Positions 14,001 through 25,900 of a stretch of DNA of 64,000 bases are shown here, piece after piece. Both the position numbers and the translations under genes were made by a program. Positions within the stretch are counted from its first letter, which is position 1, and each line of letters starts with the position of its first letter. The notes under the pieces were generated by a model. It was not told the DNA's origin. It saw only the letters and a program-made list of their open reading frames with translations, and did no database searches. The DNA comes from Amphiduros pacificus (lineage: Eukaryota > Annelida > Polychaeta > Phyllodocida > Hesionidae), in assembly GCA_949316495.1 (NCBI GenBank), contig OX439005.1:21403704-21467703 (forward strand). Reading direction: 5' to 3'.

Positions 14001-14135
14001 ATAATTATTTAGAAGTTTCTGGTCAAAGCTGAACTATATATTTCAGATAATTAATTAGATTTTTATTGTGATTATTATTACAGATTGTCTGAAAGCATAC
14101 GTGAGGTTGATGAGTTTCGGAAACTGATGACTTGA
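2074..14135 (+). CDS. ERO1: ERO1-like ER oxidoreductase, 3' part (gene continues left of window)
   Basis: Flavoprotein that oxidises protein disulfide isomerase in the ER lumen and passes electrons to oxygen. Exons that join in phase: 2074-2121, 2433-2509, 2612-2685, 3358-3478, 3779-3822, 11300-11392, 11755-11924, 12583-12732, 12964-13050, 13588-13742, 14084-14135 (TGA 14133-14135). They encode about 356 aa. Recognised blocks, from memory of human ERO1[57 protein letters not shown], the catalytic motif in [18 protein letters not shown] (CxxCxxC, exon 12964), and MGTALKILF. The signal peptide and the shuttle cysteine pair must lie in exons left of the window. The 7.5-kb intron 3823-11299 replaces a segment that in human includes FYSWLEG; I found no convincing exon for it. 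Confidence 0.96.
4061..4405. repeat. 20-bp minisatellite in ERO1 intron
   Basis: About 17 copies of a 20-bp unit built on GATCATTGGTAATTTTGCC, with alternating variants (CCGGATCATT, CCTGATTGTT, AATATTGCC). The first units vary more and the later ones are more alike, as expected of growth at one end. Each unit carries ATTGG, an inverted CCAAT core, but nothing here shows this is functional. Confidence 0.93.
7327..7745. repeat. 57/53-bp tandem repeat with AP-1-like sites in ERO1 intron
   Basis: Seven tandem units of 57 bp, then 53 bp after loss of a 4-bp stretch near ACCCATACATG. Each contains GTCATGTGACTCAATGAGG and GGGTCAATTAACCC. The TGACTCA heptamer, the consensus AP-1/bZIP site, is intact in six units and altered to TGAATCA in one. 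The second motif is a near-palindrome around TTAA. No coding potential. Confidence 0.92.
8568..8582 (+). CDS. candidate 15-nt ERO1 microexon (weak)
   Basis: A TTTTTAG acceptor, 15 nt, then a GTAAAA donor. It is phase-compatible with the flanking ERO1 exons (3779-3822 ends phase 1; 11300 starts phase 1) and would add GSPLE between the TQT and MCLEKR segments. Frame is preserved whether it is used or skipped. Such short matches occur by chance in a 7.5-kb intron, so this is only a candidate. Confidence 0.22.
10001..10021 (+). CDS. candidate 21-nt ERO1 microexon (weak)
   Basis: A strong pyrimidine tract with CAG acceptor (TTTGTTTCCAG), 21 nt, and a GTATCT donor, in the same phase as the neighbouring ERO1 exons. 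It would encode about seven residues (MIPVNQ core). It does not resemble the FY-W-L-E motif expected here in human ERO1, so homology does not support it. Splicing data would be needed. Confidence 0.22.
10710..10741. repeat. short palindromic repeat, copy 1
   Basis: A perfect 12-bp inverted repeat, CTGAGAGCAATA and its complement, with an 8-bp spacer. It is flanked by ATATAAC on the left and ATATAAT on the right, a near-perfect 7-bp direct repeat. The same arms recur at 42242-42276, 31 kb away, so this is a dispersed element and not a chance hairpin. Confidence 0.8.
12063..12560. repeat. degenerate interspersed short repeats in ERO1 intron
   Basis: The intron between exons 11755-11924 and 12583-12732 is filled with diverged copies of a motif like AGTAGAACCTTGTGATAGAA followed by CATTTTCC. 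Spacing is irregular and identity low, so this looks like an old tandem array that has decayed. No coding signal apart from the flanking exons. Confidence 0.5.
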
Positions 14136-17100
14136 TCGACAATGATGGCTACATTCCGACAATCTTAACCCATAGAATTCCAAAAAATGATCATTAGTAT
14201 CAGTTGCACTCTAAGTGTTAAGATAATGCTGAAAAAAGATCTGTGATTCATTTAGCACAACTATCAGATATGTGACAAAGATAATTAGCTCCAGATTGAG
14301 GTTGTGGTCAATATTCAGGGTTTCTGGAGTAATAACCTGTTTGCGGGAGGGAAAGGGGAAGAGATGGGTGTAAAAGGAGATAAGTGGGGATGTTTTGGGA
14401 GGAAAAGTGGGGTCGGGTGTTGGAAGGGTGCTAGAAGGAGGAATAGGTAATAGCATGCTAGAATTGTGGGTGTGACTTGAGCATGCCTAGAGTTAAGAGG
14501 GTCCAAAGGGTTATGCTTATTGGTACATCTTAAACTCTTTATTTATCATACAAAGGCTTATCAACACATAGCTTATTCTTAATCATCTGCTTATATCTCA
14601 ATATTATATTCCATTGAGATACTCAATCATGAATAAGTGTGCGATAACATAAGGTAGCTAGGCAGAGTGTATTCAAACACTGCCATCCATTTCGGCAATG
14701 GTCTCTTATATGCCACAATCCATCCTTGGAACTGATATTAAATTAATAATCCGGCCCAGATCAGTAACTTGTTTCTCAGAGAAATCAGAAAGTTTCTATA
14801 TGAATATAGAGGGAATTTTTAAAAAATCTGCTTGAAGGGAAAAATGGTGAGAGCATTATTCTTGTAAATTAAATGGCATAAAATTTATCTTTCACCCTAC
14901 ATTTACTGCTGAGCGGGGCACAGATGTTCCGTACAAAAATACTATTTAAAGTGTTTCTCCATATAATTGGATATGGAAAATACCAAGTTCAATCTTTATG
15001 AGTGTTCAAGTGAACCTTGTGGCCTTATTAATAATGTCTGTGTATGGGAGGGGGTTATTCTATATTTTTTTCTTAGATATTTGCCAGATTCTATCAAATA
15101 AGCATAAAAACAGGCATGTTCTGTTTGAATTTGGAAAATGTACCATGAATACAATTACCATAAGTCTCTGAACTTTAAGCCGTGGTTTTACCTGGCCTTA
15201 ATTAACAAGGCCACTGATCTAGGTATAGGTGCTACCAAATGTTGAGAATCGACCTTCGCTTTTCATTCATTTCTTTGTTTACTTGAAAATTGGGGAAGTA
15301 CAGCATATATAGATATATTGAAATGGGGGGGGGGGGCAGAAAGAGTTCATATGCATCATAGATCAAAGTATGCATCATATTGTAAATACAAATGTGGAAC
15401 ATATTCTCACTGAATTGGCGTGAATAGAAATAGAAGTAAACCATTGCAGAGATGTATATAATTTTTAGAGTAGATCCTAAAGGTTTTATGTAGATGTTTT
15501 ACATTTCCAAAATTTACCTGTGATCTCAAAGGGGAAGATGGAGTGAACCTTATCTTTTATTTATAATATGTAACATCCCCAGTAGAATCTTTCCACAAAG
15601 ACCAAAGTATGTTTAAAATTAGGCCTTAAATGATTGGCTTGATTTGGTATATTTGGTCAACAGCAAAAGGTGGCCATATTGCTAATTTTTTTCTGGAATC
15701 AATTTAGTTATCAGGAATTTAGCCCATTTTATCATTATTTTAACATGCAACAACTGGGGATAGTGCAACATGAAATTCATATTATAGATTTCTAGACAGA
15801 AATTATGATGATAGCAGTTAGACAGAACCTAAGCAATATTTACTTCTGGGACTAGTCAAAGTATCTTGCCTTAGTTAAATATTTAATAATGCCAAAATCT
15901 TAAGTAGCTGATGAAATCCAAAATAACCTCATTTTCTTGTTTTGATTTGTAATCACTGGCTTGAAGACTTATCTATTTTGATTTCTATCTTACTTAATAT
16001 GATAAAATCATATACTTCTAGATTTCTTTGTGAAAGATTTAGTCAGTTTATGTGATGTGTTGATATTAATGTATTTATATGTATATAATGTGGCAAGGTA
16101 AATCAGAGGAGTGTCTATATTTGATATATTAATTGACATATGAATTGTGTATATTCCTACAATTGTATATAAATATTTGAGTGGTTAATAATTGACTCAC
16201 AACATTGAATTGAGCAAATTAATGCTTGATACACACAAATCAGACTTAAAAACCGGCATGGCTTAATCTTTGACAATTCACTCAAGTTTAATTGATAAAT
16301 CTTTTTTGATATATCGAGCACTGTTTTTATGAGCACTATTATACATTAGAATAGTTCTGAGTTGGAGATATCAACTACCACACTTGAAATTTTCATACTG
16401 CGTTTAATTTTCTAGAAAATTGTGAGAATTTATTTAATTAAATGATCAAGGAATGTATGGAATTAAATGCTTCATGTATCTTGTATAATTTGATTTCAAA
16501 GTGAGTGATGTTGAATCAAACCAGCTCGGACCAGATAGAGTTGCATTCCCAAAACTCTACAAAGTTTAGCAGTACAACATGGTTACATCATAGAGGATGT
16601 ACATGTCTGTGTGTCCTTGTGGATTTCACACAGCAATATTATATGCAGTAATGCATTGTGTTTTATCATAAAAATGTTTTTTGGATGTGTTGAATTGTTA
16701 TAATGTTGAAATGAAAACAAGTGATCCATTTCAAATATGTGGTTTACAAAACATGAAGGGAGTGCTACACTATTTACTTGTTTTAAAGAAATAATGTTAC
16801 TTTTCAGTAGATAAAGAATATTCTAAATATTTTGAATGCACTTGTCAGAGTTGTACTGCAGGGCGATGGTAAAATGGTGATGTCCTGGCCAGGGATAAAG
16901 ACAAGAAGAATCTAAAAAAAACGCCAAGAATTTCCTGATTCCTTCAGATCAATGTAGTTAGTTCAATGACGACAGGTGCATTATAGGTGTAAAATTTGCT
17001 AAATTATTTCAACATGTAATCATCTACTGAATGAGCAGTTCCTGGACATTTTGTTTAGAATCCTGAGTGTTGGTATTCTTGTAGATTCATCTACTATTTG

Positions 17101-19924
17101 CCAAGCAGCTTGTCACAGCAAAATTTGAATGATTCAAGCTTATTAATATATATAAATTTTGTCAAATTGTATTGATGAATATGTTAGTTTTCATATTGTT
17201 ATTATCAATAGGAGTTGTTTTGTTTTCAACAGGAACTGTTTTTGTTGGAATCTGATTTTTTTTTCATGTTACCAAATTCAATAGAATATAAGTAAAAAAC
17301 AATATCATTGATATGCAAGTTATGTTTTACATTTTATATAAATCTGGTTAAACAAATTGTGTTTTTATAGAAATATATTTGACATGAGTAATAAGTAATG
17401 CTTGATTTAATAATATGGGATATTTCTCAATTTGATTGTGCCTTGAACACCTAACTTAATATGAGAAATTGATTACCAGTAGGTTATTTTATTTTTGCTG
17501 GAGAGAAACACTATTTAAAGATAAAAGTATTCATCATTAGCAGTTCCTGAGCAATGTGATATTATAAATATCCAATATTCATGAGTAAAATAGCCACATG
17601 GATATGAATGGCAATAATACATGCAAAAGCCAGTAAGACCTGCATTGGTTCTCATCAAAACAAGCTAATTGGCTTATCAAATGTCATTAACAATCAGGTC
17701 AGAGCAAAGCAGCAGGTCAGAATAATTCTGTATTTTGATGGTAGGTGGCAGGACTGATCATACTTGCATAAAGCATTGACATATGGGAATGATTCTCACA
17801 TGAACTATAATAAGTAAAAATACAGGCACCCATCTGTACTTTCTTCAAACTGTTGGCAAACATTCAAATTATTCCAAATTGTTTAGATTTGAGCCCATTA
17901 AAAAGAAAAGAATTTTTTTTTAAATATTTTTTTTTGCCATATTGAAGGAGTACGTATCTGCCTAAGGTTGTGTGCCAGTTAGCCATCAATTATTCAGTAT
18001 TGTGAGCTGTTGCAGAGATGTTTATCTCAAGACAATGGTAAAATAAAAAAATTGAAAATCTTGCATAGATTTGCTGGACATTTTAGGAGTTGTTTGCATG
18101 ATTTTAAATGACGTAATCAGAATGATACAATTGGGAAAAAAATAGTGTTTCTTAAGAAAAAAATCCATAAAATGTAATTTTTTTAATATCTGAAGATGAG
18201 CATCTGAATGAGGCAAATACAACTTGATAAAATGTCTGGCAGGTGTTAGGTGTTTCTGTGATTACAAGTTGATAATCAAACATATGAGATTTTCATGTTA
18301 ATATTCTTTATGGTGACATCATGTAGAGGTGTTTATATTCTGATATACTTTTTTTTTAAACTGAATTGTTTTTTCACCATATTGTGCCATATCAGTATGT
18401 TGTATTTACTTACAGAGAGGACTTGGTTCCGAAAGAAAAAACTAATGTCAACATTGAATATCTAGTAGTAATGCATAATTGTTTTTCAAATGTATTTGAA
18501 AATCCAGGTACATTTTGATTATCAAAGCTTTGGTTTATGGTAAAAAAATAAATGAGATATTTATCCCAAAATGTGATTTTTATTATTTTCTCTTACCTAA
18601 TCTCAAACCAGTATTGGTTTTACATTTATCTCTTTATCCCAGGCATTGATAAGGTGTATCAGTGTGATAAGTTTGGTTGCCTTATCTAAATTTGTTGTAA
18701 ACTTGTCACAATCACAACGCTTCCCGAGATTGATTTACATATTATCCTTGAAATGTAGGTCAAGGTCACAAACAAGTGCACCAGTTACAGGTTTCATATG
18801 ATGCATTTAAGATTTGTAAAGCTATCTTTAAAATCTCATTTCAGAGATCAGGTGACAACTTAGGTAATGTTATTGCTTTGAGACTTGACAAGATCTTTGA
18901 GAGGTAACTAGTTTCCAGTCACGTGGGTCCCCACCGTGCTTAGTATAGTGCAAGTAAACAAGGCTTCCTTGGCAAATTGATGAGAGCAACCTTAATTATC
19001 TAATAGATAAATAATTATTTTAAAACTCATTGAAAGATTTTAATGGTATGGACAATCAAACTATGTTTGTGACAAACAAAATTTCTATAAGGTAAACTAA
19101 ATTTGACCTAATCTTGACCCAAATGCATAGTTGTCAAAACACTCATTGAAGAATCTAAACTTGATTCAGTAGCAATGATCATTGAAAGGTAAACATCAAA
19201 TTCTCCCAAGATTTTATCATAAAATATGCAATTTTAGGTTAAAATGCCAATCTGTGCATTCTTTGGTACGTTAGAGAGAATGCAAGGTATTCTAACTCAA
19301 ATAACTCACTTGAAAAAGGTCTAGGAAAAGTCAAAATCAAACTTATCCAAGATGTTATCATGAAACATGCATATGTAAAGTTTGATGCTAATCTGTGCAT
19401 CTTTTGAAAAGTTAAGAGTTGCTGCCCTTTTCATTTTCCACCTGCAAAACTTTTGGTGGCGGACAAAAACTTCATGGCATAGCTTATTGAAAAATGTTAT
19501 TTAGATCGGTCGCTTTATCAATGATCATTTTAATTGTTTACCCAGCTATTCCAGGTGTATTTACATGTACCCTGACTTTTCTACATCTTAAATAAGAATA
19601 GCTGAGAAATCGAACCAGTAGTTTTTGAGAAGGTCGAGTTTGATGGATGGACAAAATGACATAATTTCCCCTCTCACTACACAAGATTTGTTGACTAAGT
19701 CACACAGCTGATTGGACAATGATGTCATACCTCCATTCCCAATGACTCCAAGGTCAGACCAACTCAGCTCCAGGGGCAGCCATTTTGAGAATAAACATGA
19801 TAAATGGAAATGATAACAACATTGTATGTTCAATATATAATTGTTTAATTATATACAATAGATATCTAAATATGTACATACAGCTTTATATTTTGAATTT
19901 AAATGCAAAAAAACCCCCGTTGTC
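14136..19924. other. convergent intergenic region with ERO1 and PUS10 3' sequence
   Basis: No gene is seen. The interval lies between the ERO1 stop and the PUS10 stop on the opposite strand, so its ends hold the two 3' UTRs. Sequence is AT-rich with a 12-G run at 15325-15336 and an AATAAA near 18547. Neither poly(A) site can be fixed from sequence alone. Confidence 0.6.
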
Positions 19925-22900
19925 TCAGTGGTCCCCGTTGTCTTGTTTCACAGCCTCTATAGAATCCACAGGGGTTGGCCAGTCAATATCTACAGACTGA
20001 AATATCAATATCACTCATATTAAACTCTGCATTATGGATATTCGATTGGGTTAAATTTAAAGTTATTGCATACCTATTTTTCTCATTTGTCAAAACAGAG
20101 CTACGTTAAGCTAGCAATTGAGCAATTAGTAAATATTGTATTGTATTGTATTGTATTGTCATTGTTTAATTTCTCTTACCAAGCAGATTTTGGACATTGT
20201 CATACTTTTAGATGCTGTGATCTTTTAAATATTGCAGAGCCACTCACCTCCACATCCAGCTCAAGTATGTCACAATCCATTCCTAACAAACTCCCCAGGT
20301 TTGGATGTGTGCGACCAAAATCTCCATGAACAAATTCTTTTACATATCTTTTACCAGTTAAGTCAAAGATAAACTCTCCAAAAAAAAAGGTTTTAGCAAA
20401 TTTAATGTTGTTTTCAAATAAAGTATTGATGATTAAAAAGACTTGAAGATGAAAGAATATAGAAAGAGCACAATGATATGTAAACTATTGTGAGGAAAGT
20501 ACTTCAAAATGTTGGGATTTGCCTATAATACTGGGGGTCTCACCAACTACCGGTACCCATGATACGTTTGATTCCATGTATTACTATATTATTATTAACT
20601 ATTTTAACCCACTAAACTTTTTTTTTTGAGAAACCAAAATAACCATTTTTGTAGTCAAATATTGTATATATAAATGTCCACTTTTGATTAAATGAATTCA
20701 ATTTAATTTCTCTCATTTCATAAAAGATACGTTCCAGCTTGTGTTTTGACAGACAACAAGAAATGATGATCATCTTTGACCTGTCCACTTGCTACATGAA
20801 TAGTTCGCTCTCTGGTGGCCAGGGGGCGTCTGCAAAAAAAATGTTCTTATGCACAGCCAGTTGACAATTATTATTTATATCATTTGACTCTGTTATGTAA
20901 CAAGATTATTGAGGTTCTTATAGGTCTGAATGTTAGTTAAGGAAGTTTTAAAATGTCCATAAACCAATTCCTGATTTATTTTTTAACAAACCTGTGCAAA
21001 ACTCTGATGGGTGTGTTCTGAAGTAATACCAGATCCTACAAACAAACCATCACAATTTATTCAGTTATTATCCACTATTCTTTGCACTGTTCATGTCATA
21101 AAAATGTTGTGATTTTGTCAATGGCCTTAAATACACACCAACATAAGACCTTTCATAATCTATGAATTGAAAACATAGGAAAAATGCAAACTTCCCAGCC
21201 TATTTAAGAGATTTTATAAGTAAAATTAATATTTAAAAAAAAAATAAAGGTCTTTATCCAGAAATTAAAGGTCCCAAGGTTCTTAAACTATGATGTTGCA
21301 CAACAATGACGTCGTGTGATCTTTCCATTTAAAAAATTAATACGTTTCATCACTTAATTACAAACCATTTTCAGAGGTATCTATTTGCAGATTCATTTCT
21401 TATACCTGAGTATCATAATTGCTAAGTTGAAATTACATTTACCTTAATTTCTTTTAATTCGTCTAATTTCTCCTGTGTGACTTTCTGAGGTGACCAACAC
21501 AGTGCAGAATAACATTTAGTTTTTTCTATTTCTCCTTCTTTTAAAAATGTAGTATCTTCACTGAAACAAAATGCAAGCATGTAATTTTACTGAAAATATA
21601 TTTTCATTACGATTAAGTGTAAATTTTATCAAACAGGAATCATTTTTCATTTCTTTTCTTTCTTTATATTTTTTTAAACCAAAGATGGCTACATGTAGAC
21701 AGGATTACCATTTGCCATTTAAATTTAAACTATTTCCCTGTCATTAAAATTATTATTTCACTTATTTTGAACATTAATACTTGACATTGATTGACATTAA
21801 TTTTATAATGTTAACTACTATAAAGAACATCTCATACTGGTAATCTTTTAGAAATTGAAAATATCCTCAATGGCCCCTTCCAAAAAGTTGCTTTTCTGAA
21901 TATCTATACGTAATATTTACATATATATATATTTATTAATAGATTACCGTGTTACAATCTGCAAGTCTCTGACCGCTACCTCCTGTGTTGCCTCATTGAT
22001 CTCCTGTAAACAAGCATTTATGTTCATCAAGAGCCATAAAGATATTCAGTTTCATCCCAGATATTTCGGGAAAAAAATAAACAAGTATTTATTGTAACCC
22101 ACCTTTTGTAATTTTCTCATGTCTGCTCTTGAAAAGTTCACTACATGAGGGTCTATACATTCTATCACAAATGGTCGGCCTGGAACAAAAACTCATTGTG
22201 TTCTATAAATTCTTTCTACAAAGAATGGTGTGTCAGAAATAACATCAGAAACATGTCTTAAGTATTTCATACATATGTGAATATTGTTTGAACAAAATAG
22301 CTGGGTACAAATGAGGAAATAAGATTATAACAATGTTGAAGATATCAAAAAATGGCATGATAATGCCAATAGAGAAGAAAACTGTGGACTCTAAATTTGA
22401 GACATATTTGAGATGTGGTAGGACAGGAAAAGGTTCTGAAGAGGAGACATATTTGAGATGTGGTAGGACAGGAAAAGGTTCTGAAGAGGAGAAATATTTT
22501 AAATATGGTAAGACAAGAAAAGGTTCTGAAGAGGAGAAATATTTGGGTTATGGTAGGACATGAAAAGGTTCTGAAGTGCAGACATATTTGAGGTATGGTA
22601 GGACAGGAATAGGTTCTGAAGAGGAGACATATTTGAGGTATGGCAGGTCTCCTCTGAAATATAGAGATATGATATATAGGATGTAATATACACATAGTAT
22701 TTTCATATACATATATTTGTTTCCTTTTGGTATGATGTATGTATCATTTTATATACTCACCCGTGCCAAGACATTTCACATCCACATCCTCCCTCCCAGA
22801 GGCTGAAAACCTGTGCTCTGCAACCAGATGAAATACAAAGAACTGTATGGGTTAAAGCATCAGAACACAATTTTACATTTTTCTTCCATTTTGCAAAAGA

Positions 22901-25900
22901 TCTAAATATCTACATTAGAATCCATTAGGAATATCTCAATGTGGATTGTTTCTGGACATCCTATTAATTCTATCCGTTTTAATTTTAAATTGTGCAACAT
23001 TCATTACGACATATATTTCTGTAATTATTGCATTCATCTAAAATGGTTTGTAACTATCTGCATTTAAATTTCAAATATTTCAGATATATAGAAAAATTAC
23101 AGAAATAATGTGCTGTATGAATTTTGTACAATTTAAAACTAACAAATAAGCCAATCACATTAATGAATACTCACCGCCAGATTTCACATGCTTAACTATT
23201 GGATCACAGATTAGTTCCTGTATAGAGGAAACAGTTTTTCTCTCTCCATCAACCAGCCAAGGTGTTTGTGATAGCATCCGGGAATATTTATTATAACGAC
23301 CTGAAAAATCATGTGTAAAAATGAAAGGATAAGAAATGTTACATATTCCATGGCGGATTAATTTTTCATTGCATTTTACTCGTACACTCTTAACATAATG
23401 CAGATATCAACACTAACTTGTTGAGCAGAATACCAAATCCTGACAAAATAGTTATTTCTGGTTAGAGCAAAATGAAAAATACCATTTAGAAAACCAAATA
23501 CCCATTTACTCAAAGTTGGATTCCGAGATGTTTTACTCTTTTTCACAATTCAAAAGCCTGACTAAACTCTTTTAGTCAGTTTTAAACATGAATCTGGTTT
23601 GAAGATAGCAGTTTGACCAGCTTGAAAACCCTGCAGCTAATCAGTACTGAAGCGAATCATTACAGTGATTACATACCTGCTATAAAGAGAGCATCGTAGG
23701 TGGAGGAGATAGGATCACAGTCACAAGGCAGAGCCTGACGGCGTGGCGGACATCTGTAGTTCCTACTCAAATAAAGCAATAAATCAATGAATGGATTCTT
23801 AACCGCATATCAACAAGATAAAAAATCAAAACATATTTACCGTATTTACTCGAGTATAAGTCGAGGTTTTTTTCCAAAAACTCTTAGTTAATGTTTAGGG
23901 GGTCGACTTATACACGAGAGCAACCTGTGGACGAGGATTTACGCCAAAAAATTACGACACTATGAGTTTTCATTACGAACATTCTTATTTTCGAAATAAC
24001 GAATATCGGACATAGCGGGTCGGTTTAACAGTCTTATACTCAAGTAATTACGGTAAAACGTAAATACGATCTTCATATTTTCGAAATAACGAATATCAGT
24101 CGCAACAGATTGATTTTAATTGCGTTTTAAATGATAAAGAAAGGTATTTACCCAATATTACTGGTCTATTATTCGAAACGCTTTGTTTTGACTTTGTTCT
24201 CACTGATTCCAATTATCAGCGTTCACAGTTTTGCAATACGTCTTTGTTTCCACTGCTTTGAGTCGTGTCTTCCCGCTTGGAAAGAAATGCTTTCACACGT
24301 GGATCGATTTTAATTGCGTTTTAAATGATAAATAAAGGTATTAACCCAAATTGTTCGAGAACAGAACAAAACCATCAATCCATTTAAAACGCAATTAAAA
24401 TCGATCCCCGGGTGAAGGCATTTCTGTCAATTTCTTAAGATCGTCAACACGTGGTCGCAACACGTGGTTGCAATTTAGAAAGGCGGAAGTGACGGGAAGA
24501 GGCACTTGTTTTTAGCGCGAAAACGAGTTTGATATTTTAATTGCATTTTAAATGATAAATAAAGGTATTTACCCAATATTATCACAAATTATGCTTCGCA
24601 GGTCGAGAATTTATCCATGAAGTAAAACGTAAATATCATGTACGTGACGTCGCGTTAATTCACGTCCGCAACACGAGGAGAAGCCAGGGATCCATCATTG
24701 CGCAATATATTAATATTTCAATGCGAGTTGATACACTCCATTTGTTTTCGCACCAAAAATAAGAGCTTGTCCCCGTCACTCCCGCTTTCTAAAATGACGA
24801 CCTCGTATTGCGTAAAGCATGTTAAATGGATGAATGGTTTTGTTCTGTTCTCGACCTGCAAAGCGTATTTTGTGTTAATATTGGGTATATACTTTTATTT
24901 ATCATTTAAAACGCAATTAAAATCGATCCACGTGTGAAGGCATTTCTGTCAAGAAGGGAAGACACGACTCAACACGTGGTCGCAATTTTGAAAGGCGGAA
25001 GTGACGGAAGTGAATATTTCTTTGTGTATTAACACGCTTTGTTTTGATGCTAAAAACGATATAAACAATAATAATTAAAAGCGATATAATGAATATCGTT
25101 GGCTTTATAATACACAAAGAAATATTCTCCCACGTGTTGGTTTTGATGCTAAGATTAAGGACGTCATGTACATCGTATTACGTTCTACATCGTGGAGAAA
25201 TTCTTGCGAAAAATAATTTGTGATAATATTGGGTAAATACCTTTATATATCATTTAAAACATATTATTTCAAAATGCTTTGTTTTGACTTTGTTTTCACT
25301 GATTTCAATTATCAGCGTTCACAGTTTTGCATCTCGTCATTGTCTCCACTGCTTTGAGTCGTGTCTTCCCTTGTTGACAGAAATGCTTTCACACGTGGAT
25401 CGATTTTAATTGCGTTTTAAATGGATTGATGGTTTTGTTCTGTTCTCGAACAATTTGTGATAATATTGGGTAAATACCTTTATTTATCATTTAAAACACA
25501 ATTAAAATCGACCCGCTACGTCTGATATCCGTTATTTCGAAAATATGAACATCGTATTTACGTTTTACCGTATTTACTCGTGTATAAGACTGCTAAGATC
25601 TTATATCGTAAGCATATTTAAGTTTCACTTTTAAAATGACCGCCAAGCTTCAGCTGAAGCTTGAATGGTAGCAGAGCCGATATGTCAAGAAAAACCAACT
25701 CGACTTATATTCGGAAATTGTTTTTTTTCAAGAAAAATAACCTCAATTTTGGGGGGTCGACTTATACACGAGTCGACTTATACACGAGTAAATACGGTAA
25801 TAGGAAAATGAATATTAAGTGTAAAAGCATATATTACACAAAGAAATTAAAACAGGTATTTTTTTAAGAATAGACATCAATACAGTTCACCCTAAAAATA

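Noticed and set aside
22333-22695. Open frames of 76 and 116 codons
   Set aside because: Come from the 45-bp intronic repeat; flanking PUS10 exons are complete without them.
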